DNA of 64,000 nt from NCBI GenBank assembly GCA_019638355.1, contig JAHBTY010000005.1:248001-312000 (forward strand), written 5' to 3'. This DNA is from Cyclobacteriaceae bacterium (GTDB taxonomy: Bacteria > Bacteroidota > Bacteroidia > Cytophagales > Cyclobacteriaceae). Numbering within the stretch: position 1 is the first letter of the stretch; each line of letters opens with the position of its first letter. Positions 1 through 7,985 of the stretch are shown here, one piece after another. The notes beneath the pieces are model-generated. The model made no database searches. It saw only the letters and a program-made list of their open reading frames with translations, and had not been told where the DNA came from. A program made the translations under genes and the position numbers.

Positions 1-736
1 GATAATAATCCATCTTGTCGATGGTCGTTTCATTTTTCAATCCATAACCAATCGCTATGTCCGTTGCTTTTTGCATTTCCGGGATTGAAAGATTACTGCG
101 TTCCATGCCCAAGGGCTTAAAAATTCGTTCGCGCACATTTTCCTCCCACGATTTGCCGGTGATCTTTTCTGCCACCACGCCTTGCGCCAGAAACATAAAG
201 TTGTTATAGTACCATTTCTCGCGCACACCGGCAAAAGGTTCCTGATAGGCTATGCGTTGGATCAAACTATCTTTTGAATCAGATGGAAACAAGTACCATG
301 AAAAATCATGGCGTGGCAAACCTGTGCGATGACTCATTAGGTCGCGAATCTGAATAGTATTGTTCATCTGATCGTTAAAGAACTTCAGATCAGGAATGTA
401 TTTAGTAGGTTTATCTTCAAAGGCCAGTTTACTTTCACTTCGCAACTGGCCCAGTATGGCTGACGTAAAAGCTTTGCTACAACTGCCAATAGCAAACAGT
501 GTATTGGGTGTTACCGCGATTTTCTTTTCATAATTGCTGTAACCAAAACCTTTCGCATAGATAATTTTATTCTTCTCCACCACCGCTACAGCAAACCCCG
601 GAGCTTTCCATGTTTCCAATACTTTTTGCAATTCGGCATCGAGTCCTGCAAGCCGTGTATCCACTGCAGATTTCTTTTGAGCTGTCAATACAATTGACAT
701 AGCTGTCAGTACAATAAAGAAGAAACCTGCTTTCAT
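1..736 (-). CDS. Serine hydrolase, beta-lactamase family (partial, C-terminus outside window)
   Basis: The frame starts at an ATG (736-734) and runs off the left edge, so only about 245 N-terminal residues are visible. A signal peptide covers residues 1-19. The class C beta-lactamase/DD-peptidase serine motif SCSK is at residues 85-88, in the context TLFAIGSCSKAFTSA, and a Y-x-N type motif (YNN) is near residues 177-179. These place it in the beta-lactamase family (PF00144) of exported serine hydrolases; many act as esterases or D-amino-acid peptidases and few are true beta-lactamases. It begins 4 bp after the GH65 gene and is probably last in, or within, the same transcript. The substrate cannot be told from sequence. 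Confidence 0.85.
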   Translation of the reverse strand, partial: MKAGFFFIVLTAMSIVLTAQKKSAVDTRLAGLDAELQKVLETWKAPGFAVAVVEKNKIIYAKGFGYSNYEKKIAVTPNTLFAIGSCSKAFTSAILGQLRSESKLAFEDKPTKYIPDLKFFNDQMNNTIQIRDLMSHRTGLPRHDFSWYLFPSDSKDSLIQRIAYQEPFAGVREKWYYNNFMFLAQGVVAEKITGKSWEENVRERIFKPLGMERSNLSIPEMQKATDIAIGYGLKNETTIDKMDYY

Positions 737-740
737 GGTT

Positions 741-3029
741 TTATTTGTTTAGTGTGATTGATTTTCCGTTCATGATAATTTCCAATGGCTCACCCTGTTC
801 CAACACGGTATCCACTTTCCCACCCGCTCCTACTTTTACTTTGATTACCCTGTCGCGGAACTCCAACCGGAATGAGTATGATTTCCATTGATCGGGAATA
901 AACGGAGTAAAGTGTAGTTTCCCATCGCGCACACGCATACCACCAAACCCTTTCACCACGCTCATCCACGTACCAGCCATAGAAGTAATATGACAACCTT
1001 CTTCGGTATCGTTGTTGTAATCATCCAAATCAAGTCGCGCAGTACGCAGATAAAATTCGTAGGCTTGTTCTTTGTACCCAATCTTGCTGGCCAGAATTAC
1101 GTGTACACAAGGTGATAACGATGATTCATGTACCGTCATAGGTTCGTAGAAATCAAAATTCTTTTTGATGGTAGCCAGATCAAAGTCATCCTCAAAAAGA
1201 AAAATGCCCTGCAATACATCGGCTTGTTTAATAAAGCATGAACGCAAGATACGATCCCACGACCATTTTTGATTTAATGGTCTTTCACTTGCCGGTAAAT
1301 CTTTCACGTTTATTAACTCCTTATCCAAAAATCCATCTTGCTGAAGAATAACACCACGTTTTTCATCCTTCGGGTAATACATCTTTTCAGTGATGTCTTT
1401 CCACTTTGCAGTTTCTTCTGATTCCCTGAAGGCTGTTTTAGAAACAATCTCGGCATAGCGTTGGGTGTAATTGTTCTTTACAAACTCAATTGCTTGTAAA
1501 GAGAAACGCAGCGTCCAGGCACCGAGGTAATTGGTGTACCAATTGTTATTTACGTTATTTTCATATTCGTTAGGTCCTGTTACTCCGAGTATCACATATT
1601 TATTTTTTTCATTCGACCAGTTAACGCGTTGGGACCAGAAGCGAGCAATACCAATCAGAACTTCCAGCCCGTATTCTGCCAGGTAATGCTTATCGCCTGT
1701 GTAGTCGATGTAATCGCGCATGGCATACGCCATTGCACTAGTACGATGAATTTCTTCAAAAGTAATCTCCCATTCGTTGTGGCACTCTTCGCCATTCATG
1801 GTAACAAATGGATAAAAGGCCGCACCGTCTTTAAAGCCTAACTTTTTTGCATTCTCTATTGCTTTGCCCAAATGTTTATAGCGATATACTAATAAGTTGC
1901 GGGCTACTTTGGGTTCGGCTGTGCTTAAGAAGAACGGTAAGCAATAGGCTTCGGTATCCCAATAGGTACTTCCACCATATTTCTCGCCTGTAAAACCTTT
2001 GGGGCCAATGTTGAGTCTTTCATCCTCACCGGTGTAGGTTTGTGTTAATTGAAAAATATTAAACCGAATTCCCTGCTGCGCAGCCACATCACCATCAATG
2101 GTAATATCACACTCTTCCCATTTGTGGGCCCATACTTTAGCATGATCTGTAAACAATTTTTCAAAACCTGAAGCAACTGCAGTTGCTAATTTTGCTTTTG
2201 CATTCGCAGCCAGTTTATCCTTAGCATGATTCTCGGATGACAAAACAACTGCGTATTTATAAACGGTTAATGTACTTCCTTCTTTAATCTCAGTTTCGAT
2301 TACATTGTTGGCATACTTTTCCCGTTGGTTGGTTGTAATCTTTGCGGTAACATCCTTTCCATCTGATTGCAGCTTAAACTGCATGGCTGTGCAAACATGA
2401 AAGTGTGTCTTTTTAGTTTGTGCTGTTACCAACGCCAAACCGGGTGTAGCTTCTTTGTAAACTTCTTCCCAGAATTTTTCATCGTAATTCGAATCCTTGT
2501 TCACCACATCGGCATCCACCGGAAGTGTAATTGAAATGGGTGCTGAAAAATTCAAGGCTTTGATTTCATAACGGATTGCTCCCACCTCGCCATCGGCCAT
2601 GGAGCAGAAGCGCCTGGAATCGATACTTAGCTTTTTACCATCGGGTAATGTAGCCGTAACCGTGCGATGCAACAAGCCTTGCTTCATATCGAGCACGCGT
2701 GTGAACGATTCAACTTTGCATTTGGCCAAATCCAGTACCTGATCGCCAATCTTCACTTTGATTTCAATCCAACTGGGTGCATTCAATACTTTGGCGAAGT
2801 ATTCTGGATAACCATTCTTCCACCATCCTACCCGTGTTTTATCGGGATAATAAACACCGGCCACATAACTTCCCTGATGCGTTTCTCCTGAATAGTCTTC
2901 TTCGAATGTAGCACGCTGCCCCATGCGGCCATTGCCAAGGCTGAAAACACTTTCTGAAACTTTATTGTAATGAGGATTTAAACCTTCTTCAATGATGTGC
3001 CATTCGTGGTGTTTGAGGTATTGCTTCAT
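741..3029 (-). CDS. GH65 glycoside phosphorylase, probably maltose phosphorylase
   Basis: The 762-residue cytoplasmic enzyme has the usual length and order of GH65 phosphorylases: N-terminal beta-sandwich, alpha6/alpha6 barrel, C-terminal sheet. The catalytic acid lies in GPNEYENN (E488), and YGGSTYWDTEAY (351-362) is the barrel substrate motif. The specificity loop reads HNEWEITFE (417-425), which I associate with maltose phosphorylases rather than trehalose or kojibiose phosphorylases. The expected reaction is maltose + phosphate to glucose + beta-glucose 1-phosphate. The upstream neighbour pgmB converts beta-glucose 1-phosphate to glucose 6-phosphate, and the ROK kinase can handle the free glucose. 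There is no signal peptide. Other GH65 specificities remain possible. Confidence 0.88.
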   Translation of the reverse strand: MKQYLKHHEWHIIEEGLNPHYNKVSESVFSLGNGRMGQRATFEEDYSGETHQGSYVAGVYYPDKTRVGWWKNGYPEYFAKVLNAPSWIEIKVKIGDQVLDLAKCKVESFTRVLDMKQGLLHRTVTATLPDGKKLSIDSRRFCSMADGEVGAIRYEIKALNFSAPISITLPVDADVVNKDSNYDEKFWEEVYKEATPGLALVTAQTKKTHFHVCTAMQFKLQSDGKDVTAKITTNQREKYANNVIETEIKEGSTLTVYKYAVVLSSENHAKDKLAANAKAKLATAVASGFEKLFTDHAKVWAHKWEECDITIDGDVAAQQGIRFNIFQLTQTYTGEDERLNIGPKGFTGEKYGGSTYWDTEAYCLPFFLSTAEPKVARNLLVYRYKHLGKAIENAKKLGFKDGAAFYPFVTMNGEECHNEWEITFEEIHRTSAMAYAMRDYIDYTGDKHYLAEYGLEVLIGIARFWSQRVNWSNEKNKYVILGVTGPNEYENNVNNNWYTNYLGAWTLRFSLQAIEFVKNNYTQRYAEIVSKTAFRESEETAKWKDITEKMYYPKDEKRGVILQQDGFLDKELINVKDLPASERPLNQKWSWDRILRSCFIKQADVLQGIFLFEDDFDLATIKKNFDFYEPMTVHESSLSPCVHVILASKIGYKEQAYEFYLRTARLDLDDYNNDTEEGCHITSMAGTWMSVVKGFGGMRVRDGKLHFTPFIPDQWKSYSFRLEFRDRVIKVKVGAGGKVDTVLEQGEPLEIIMNGKSITLNK

Positions 3030-3043
3030 AGCTGAGGGAGTTA

Positions 3044-3141
3044 GTATTCAGTATTCAGTATTCAGTATTCAGTATTCAGTATTCAGTATTCAGTATTCAG
3101 TATTCAGTATTCAGTATTCAGTATTCAGTATTCAGTGTTCA
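3044..3141. repeat. 7-bp tandem repeat (GTATTCA)13 plus one degenerate unit
   Basis: Thirteen perfect copies of GTATTCA fill 3044-3134, followed by one variant unit GTGTTCA (3135-3141). The minus-strand unit is TGAATAC. The TGA stop of pgmB (3141-3139) is the start of the degenerate unit, and the GH65 ATG lies 15 bp beyond the other end. The array therefore makes up nearly all of the pgmB-GH65 intergenic leader. No coding frame crosses it. Confidence 0.97.
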
Positions 3142-3783
3142 GAGTTTATCAAGGTTGCTTAAGTTGAAATCGGAAGTTTGTTTTACAATTACGTTTGCCC
3201 TTCTCAGTTGATCAGGAGAACCAACGCCAACGCATTTCATACCGGCTGCAAGGGCGGCTACTACCCCAGCCTCCGCATCTTCAAATACCACACACTTATC
3301 AGGCGAAACACCAAGACGTTTCGCTGCCAGTAAAAATATTTCAGGATCGGGTTTGGTGTGGGTGATCATGGTACCATCGACCATTGTGTCGAACAAATTA
3401 GCTACACCCAGTAATTCAATTACTCGCGGTGCGTTTTTGCTACTGGATGCCAATGCTACTTTCAAATTTTTCTTCCGGCAATCAACCAGCATTTCCTTCA
3501 CACCCGGAAAAATTTCTTCCGGACGGACTGATTCAATGTATTCGATAAACCACTTGTTCTTTTTATCCGCCAAAGCTTCCTTTTCGGAATCAGACAATTG
3601 AATATTACCCAGCGACAGTACTATTTCGAGTGAGCGCATCCGGCTTACTCCTTTCAACAACTCATTGTGGGCCGGAGTGAGTGTAATCCCAAACTCGCTT
3701 GCCAATCGCTTCCATGCGATGTAGTGATAATGCGCAGTGTCAACAATAACACCATCCAAATCAAAAATAACTGCTTCAATCAT
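3139..3783 (-). CDS. pgmB: Beta-phosphoglucomutase (HAD superfamily)
   Basis: The 214-residue HAD protein converts beta-glucose 1-phosphate to glucose 6-phosphate in the cytoplasm. Motif 1 is FDLDGVIVDT, with nucleophile D8 and acid/base D10. A serine-rich motif 2 (ALASSSKN), TKPDPEIF with the motif 3 lysine, and VFEDAEAGV as motif 4 follow. The small helical cap after motif 1 is typical of PgmB. Its position directly before a GH65 phosphorylase, whose product is its substrate, strongly supports the assignment. The ATG at 3783 is 11 bp after the PfkB kinase gene. The stop codon lies in the last unit of the 7-bp repeat array. Confidence 0.92.
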   Translation of the reverse strand: MIEAVIFDLDGVIVDTAHYHYIAWKRLASEFGITLTPAHNELLKGVSRMRSLEIVLSLGNIQLSDSEKEALADKKNKWFIEYIESVRPEEIFPGVKEMLVDCRKKNLKVALASSSKNAPRVIELLGVANLFDTMVDGTMITHTKPDPEIFLLAAKRLGVSPDKCVVFEDAEAGVVAALAAGMKCVGVGSPDQLRRANVIVKQTSDFNLSNLDKL

Positions 3784-3794
3784 TACTACTTAAC

Positions 3795-4763
3795 TTAAAC
3801 ATGTCCGCGGGCAATAATATTATTGGTTTCTTCCAACGATTTAAAAACTTCGAACGTTTTGCCTTGGGTGCGCAAGGCTCCTAATGCATTGGCATATTGT
3901 GCCGCGCCAATGTAATCACCCGGACTTTGCACCAAGCCATAGGAAAGACCACCGGCAAACGAATCGCCACAGCCTGTGGTATCAATCACTTTATCTACTT
4001 TTATGGAGGGCACCAGTTCTTCCACCACCTTACCGCGCTTTTTAAAGTAAGTAAGGCAACCACGCGAGTCGAGGGTTACATACACACACTTTACACCAAG
4101 CGAAAGACAATGTTCTGCAAACGTTCGGATTTCTGCGCGATCTAATTCTTCGGCATTAAAATCCTGACTTTCATATTCTTTTTTGAACCAACTTGCATGT
4201 GCTTCTTCGAGGTTCATTTTCAGCACATCAATAAACGGAAGCCATTGGTCGCGATCGATCCAAAACTTACGTTGGCGTTCGCCATTAACCAGGCAAGCAG
4301 TTGTTGGGCCATGGGCATCAAAAATTATTTTACCCTTACTTTTTTTCTTAAGGTACTTTAGCGTATCGAGTGAAATTTCATAATCGCTGATGGGAATAAA
4401 AACAAAGGCATCGCAATCCAGCAGGTTAGTCATATCGGCTGGCAAAATCGGATCCATAAATCCGGTTTGGCGTTCTAACCGGTTGTTCTGATCCACAAAT
4501 CGTAAACTGATAATATCGCCCTGATCGTTGGCCGTGGTAATGTGTTTCAGGTTGATGCCTTTGTAGCCTTCAAAAACTTCTTCCACGTTGTCGTGATCTA
4601 CCGCTCGTACGTGGCACACCGGAATGATTTCGAGTTGATCGCCAGCCAACACCGATAAAGCAATTACGGGGTGCGTAACACAACCCCATTTCTGAATCAG
4701 ATCACCCGTGTGGGTTACAATATGATCGCGGGGTATTGGGCCAATTACTGCAATGCGTTTCAT
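3795..4763 (-). CDS. PfkB-family carbohydrate kinase
   Basis: This is a 322-residue ribokinase-type kinase. The C-terminal ATP-site motif DTTGCGDSFAGG (261-272) carries the catalytic base D267 and the GCGD anion hole. The N-terminal glycine-rich part is atypical: the protein begins with MKRIAVIGPIPRDHI and lacks the usual GGxxxN motif, so the sugar substrate is uncertain; fructose or a nucleoside-like substrate are possibilities. It lies 29 bp after the ROK kinase and 11 bp before pgmB, so it is probably in the same operon. Similar PfkB proteins occur in Bacteroidota sugar clusters, but I do not recognise a defined role. Confidence 0.8.
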   Translation of the reverse strand: MKRIAVIGPIPRDHIVTHTGDLIQKWGCVTHPVIALSVLAGDQLEIIPVCHVRAVDHDNVEEVFEGYKGINLKHITTANDQGDIISLRFVDQNNRLERQTGFMDPILPADMTNLLDCDAFVFIPISDYEISLDTLKYLKKKSKGKIIFDAHGPTTACLVNGERQRKFWIDRDQWLPFIDVLKMNLEEAHASWFKKEYESQDFNAEELDRAEIRTFAEHCLSLGVKCVYVTLDSRGCLTYFKKRGKVVEELVPSIKVDKVIDTTGCGDSFAGGLSYGLVQSPGDYIGAAQYANALGALRTQGKTFEVFKSLEETNNIIARGHV

Positions 4764-4792
4764 ATCTCAGGTAGATTTAAAGTTAGTTCAGC

Positions 4793-5704
4793 TTAGTTAA
4801 CCAGAAATGCCGCTCCATAAACTCCGGCACTGTCACCCAACTTAGGTTTAAGAATCGGAGTCTCCAACCGTTTATTATTAAAAATGTGTTGACGCAACGA
4901 ATTTAAACCTTCTGTATAAATTGAATCGATGTTACCCACGCCCCCGCCAATTACCACCACGTCCGGATCGAGAATATTGAGCACCACACTTAACGCAACA
5001 CCAAAATAGTGATGCAGGCGCTCCATGGTTTGTGTGGCAAACGGATCAGTTCCGGTTTTATAGCCCTCATAAACTTCTTTCAAGTTTTTTGAAGCACCGC
5101 TTATGCTGGTATAATATTTTTCCAAGGCCGGGCCAGCCAACACTTTTTCAACACATCCACTTTTACCACAATAACAGGGTCCACCCGAAGCATCCAAAAA
5201 GTTATGTCCCCACTCGCCACCAATGCCGTGTAATCCATTTATCACTTTGCCATCAACTACTACACCACCGCCTACACCTGTACCGAGAATAACTCCAAAC
5301 ACAACTTTTGCCTGCGGATATTTTTCATGTGCAATACCCATGTTGGCTTCGGCCAAGGCAAAACAGTTGGCATCGTTAGCCATGGACAATTCTATACCTA
5401 ACAATTTTTCCAGATCGGCCTTAATAGGTTTACCATTCAAGCTGGTAGAATTACTATTTTTCATTAAGCCCGTTGTCGGATCGATGGTTCCGGGTGTGGC
5501 TATCCCAAGGCGGCTGGGTTTATAGCCCTGTGCAGCCACCATCATATCAACAACTTTTTTGATTTGACCCAATATATGCTCGTACCCTTTGTGGCCTTCG
5601 GTTGGCAACCGGTCGCGAAACAGAACCTGGGTATCGGTAGATGATTTCAGAACAGCACCTTCTACTTTAGTGCCACCCAGATCAATGCCCCATAAATTAT
5701 TCAT
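4793..5704 (-). CDS. ROK-family sugar kinase (glucokinase-like)
   Basis: The 303-residue protein starts with the ATP phosphate-1 motif GIDLGGTKVEGAVL, has VILGTGVGGGVVVDG in the middle, and carries the ROK signature GGEWGHN followed by the zinc-binding cluster CYCGKSGCVE. The likely reaction is ATP-dependent phosphorylation of glucose, released by maltose phosphorylase or by the alpha-glucosidases, to glucose 6-phosphate. Some relatives act on fructose or N-acetylated sugars. There is no N-terminal helix-turn-helix, so it is a kinase rather than a ROK repressor. It lies 15 bp after the GH13 gene. Confidence 0.87.
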   Translation of the reverse strand: MNNLWGIDLGGTKVEGAVLKSSTDTQVLFRDRLPTEGHKGYEHILGQIKKVVDMMVAAQGYKPSRLGIATPGTIDPTTGLMKNSNSTSLNGKPIKADLEKLLGIELSMANDANCFALAEANMGIAHEKYPQAKVVFGVILGTGVGGGVVVDGKVINGLHGIGGEWGHNFLDASGGPCYCGKSGCVEKVLAGPALEKYYTSISGASKNLKEVYEGYKTGTDPFATQTMERLHHYFGVALSVVLNILDPDVVVIGGGVGNIDSIYTEGLNSLRQHIFNNKRLETPILKPKLGDSAGVYGAAFLVN

Positions 5705-5719
5705 CGGTAGATTATGAAT

Positions 5720-7357
5720 TTATTTGTGCTTATACACCACTGCTTCCCAAGGCCTCAGTGTTTGAAAAGCGTCATCGGCATAGTTACCGATTATCTTAAC
5801 CTTTTCGGCAGCGTGTACTTCTTCGGGTAAGTTAGTAACCTGATCAGAAAAATTAAGAACAATCAGCATTTTTTCTTGAGCCCATTCGCGGTAGTAAGCA
5901 AAAAGATTGGGAGCGGTTTCAATTGGATGGTACGTGCCATAGGAAAATACCGCATTCGTCTTGCGCAGGGTAGTTAATGACCTGAAATAGTTTAGTATGG
6001 ATGCCTCGCGTACTTCTTGTTCTTCCACATTTAACCAGGCGTGATTTTTATTTACCGGCATCCACGGTTCACCGGAAGTATAGCCTGCATGTTTACTGGT
6101 ATCCCATTGCATGGGTGTACGGGCATTATCGCGACCAGCATAGTTAGCGGCCTTCAGAAACGTAGCCTCTGAAGTACCGTGCACAGATGCTACCGCCCAA
6201 CCATTTAATGTTTCAATATCTTTTGATTGAGACACGGAATCCAATACGGTATTTGTCATGCCGATTTCATCGCCCATGTAAATGAACGGTGTGCCGCGCA
6301 TGGTTAACAATAAAGTTAACAACAGCTTGGCGGATTGCTCCCGGTATTGTCCATCATTACCCCACCGCGAGACCATCCTTGGAAAATCGTGGTTACCCAG
6401 AAACACACTTCCCCACCCACGATCAGCAAAAGTATCGTTCCATGTTTTGAAAACCTGTTTAAAATTTTTCATCGTCCAAGGCACGGGATCGAAGCGACCG
6501 CCCGGCCCTTGGTCCATAAACATGTGGCCAAAATGAAAGATCATATTCAGGCCACGTTTCTCATCCAGGTAATCAAGCGCATTAGCTGGTGTTATGCCAG
6601 GGCCTTCGCCTACGGTTACAACATCGTATTTGTTCCAAAGTTTTTCGCGGGCTTCACCAATAAATTCGCGCAAGCGCGGGCCATTGGAATAGTACTTGCG
6701 AATGGTCTCGTTAAAGTCGTTGGTATCTGTATCCGGAAAATCAATCCGCTTAGAAATTGCTGAGATTACATCTAATCGAAGTCCATCCACGCCTTTATCT
6801 AACCAGAACTTCATAAGCTGATGAACCTCCGATCGAAGTTGTGGATTTTCCCAATTAAGATCAGGTTGCTTACGCGAAAACAGGTGCAGGTAATATTCGT
6901 CTGTTGCGGCATCTTTTTCCCACGCACTACCACCAAAAAACGAAGGCCAGTTGTTGGGTGGCTGATTGCCCTTGCCTGGTTTCCAGAAGTAATAATCGCG
7001 GTAAGGATTTGTTTTAGACTGCCGTGACTGCTGAAACCATTCGTGTTCATCGGATGAATGATTCAGCACTAAATCAATTATCAATTTAAGTTTACGTTGA
7101 TGCAAACCGGTTAACAATTCATCAAAATCGGCCATGGAGCCGAACTCAGGCTGGATCGAATAGTAATCACTTATATCGTAGCCGCCATCATCGTTGGGTG
7201 ATTTAAAGATTGGGTTTAACCAAACCGCATCAACACCCAGACTTTTGATATAATCTAACTTTTGGATTACGCCTCGCAGGTCTCCCACTCCATCACCATC
7301 GGAGTCTTTAAAACTACGCGGGTAAATCTGATATACGATGGCTTCTTTCCACCACAT
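5720..7357 (-). CDS. GH13 alpha-glucosidase (oligo-1,6-glucosidase type)
   Basis: The 545-residue protein without signal peptide shows the GH13 conserved regions in order: DLVLNHSSDEH (region I), DGLRLDVIS with nucleophile D196, VVTVGEGPG with acid/base E251, and FLGNHDFPR with transition-state stabiliser D324. It also has the start VYQIYPRSFKDSDGDGVGDL typical of alpha-glucosidases and trehalose-6-phosphate hydrolases. It should hydrolyse short alpha-glucosides, such as isomaltose, maltose or sucrose-like substrates, inside the cell. It begins 2 bp after the PIN-toxin stop, so translation may be coupled. Exact linkage preference cannot be read from sequence alone. Confidence 0.9.
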   Translation of the reverse strand: MWWKEAIVYQIYPRSFKDSDGDGVGDLRGVIQKLDYIKSLGVDAVWLNPIFKSPNDDGGYDISDYYSIQPEFGSMADFDELLTGLHQRKLKLIIDLVLNHSSDEHEWFQQSRQSKTNPYRDYYFWKPGKGNQPPNNWPSFFGGSAWEKDAATDEYYLHLFSRKQPDLNWENPQLRSEVHQLMKFWLDKGVDGLRLDVISAISKRIDFPDTDTNDFNETIRKYYSNGPRLREFIGEAREKLWNKYDVVTVGEGPGITPANALDYLDEKRGLNMIFHFGHMFMDQGPGGRFDPVPWTMKNFKQVFKTWNDTFADRGWGSVFLGNHDFPRMVSRWGNDGQYREQSAKLLLTLLLTMRGTPFIYMGDEIGMTNTVLDSVSQSKDIETLNGWAVASVHGTSEATFLKAANYAGRDNARTPMQWDTSKHAGYTSGEPWMPVNKNHAWLNVEEQEVREASILNYFRSLTTLRKTNAVFSYGTYHPIETAPNLFAYYREWAQEKMLIVLNFSDQVTNLPEEVHAAEKVKIIGNYADDAFQTLRPWEAVVYKHK

Positions 7358-7359
7358 AT

Positions 7360-7728
7360 TTAGACTAGCTTGATTCCTGGAATATATTGAAAGTCCTTCT
7401 TGTTCAATGTATAAATAGGACTCTCATAGTAAAGTGCAGTAGCAGCAATTAGTATATCACTAATATAGGGATGATGTGAGAGGCAATAGCGCTCCATCAG
7501 GTTAAGACTGATTTCAGAAATATGATTATTGATATGAATTACGGGAAAATTCTGAAGATGCTTTTTTACCAAGGTTAACTCACGTTTGTTAAGAACGCCT
7601 GAATAAAATTCAGCAGCTACAACGGCATTTATATAAAGATTCTCTTCACCAATCCCTTCACATTTTTCCCGAACTTTGAGATTTCCCTTATAAAGTTCAA
7701 TAATGATGTTGGTGTCCAGAATTACCAT
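7360..7728 (-). CDS. PIN-domain toxin (VapC-like)
   Basis: The 122-residue protein begins MVILDTNIIIELY. The four acidic residues of a PIN nuclease are present: D5, E40, D91 and D112. VapC-type toxins cleave RNA, often initiator tRNA or 23S rRNA. The gene overlaps the preceding small ORF by 7 bp, the usual antitoxin-toxin arrangement, and its stop is only 2 bp from the GH13 alpha-glucosidase start. The pair therefore sits inside the carbohydrate gene string. Base composition is a little more AT-rich than its neighbours, which fits later insertion. Confidence 0.85.
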   Translation of the reverse strand: MVILDTNIIIELYKGNLKVREKCEGIGEENLYINAVVAAEFYSGVLNKRELTLVKKHLQNFPVIHINNHISEISLNLMERYCLSHHPYISDILIAATALYYESPIYTLNKKDFQYIPGIKLV

Positions 7729-7952
7729 TGAACTTTTCTCCAGGTGGACTTACGAATTTTATCAATTGATATCTTTGAATTTTTACCGCTACCAAACGTC
7801 TTCCAGAATTTCTTTTTGTCAACAATACGTTTGCCTACTTTTTCAGGATCGACTACTTCAAATGCCAATACCTCTACAGTTTTTCCTACCAATTCTTTGG
7901 GTAATTTAAGCGAAAATATCTTTTTGGCCGGCTTGAGTATTTCCCTGTACAT
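7722..7952 (-). CDS. Putative antitoxin of the PIN toxin
   Basis: The 76-residue basic protein starts at an ATG (7952). Its first half reads like the beta-strand DNA-binding part of an AbrB/MazE-type or related antitoxin (SLKLPKELVGKTVEVLAFEV). The second half is lysine-rich (VDKKKFWKTFGSG and so on) and could wrap the toxin. It precedes and overlaps the PIN toxin by 7 bp. The family is not recognised with certainty; the antitoxin call rests mainly on position, size and the overlap. Confidence 0.7.
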   Translation of the reverse strand: MYREILKPAKKIFSLKLPKELVGKTVEVLAFEVVDPEKVGKRIVDKKKFWKTFGSGKNSKISIDKIRKSTWRKVQW

Positions 7953-7985
7953 AAAGATTATTTAGATCAAAGTTATCACTTCATT

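Noticed and set aside
741-3029. GH65 as a glucosylglycerol phosphorylase
   Set aside because: The specificity loop HNEWEITFE resembles maltose phosphorylases; the link to glp genes is only positional.
3044-3141. CRISPR-like array
   Set aside because: The units are identical 7-bp copies without spacers, so this is a simple tandem repeat.
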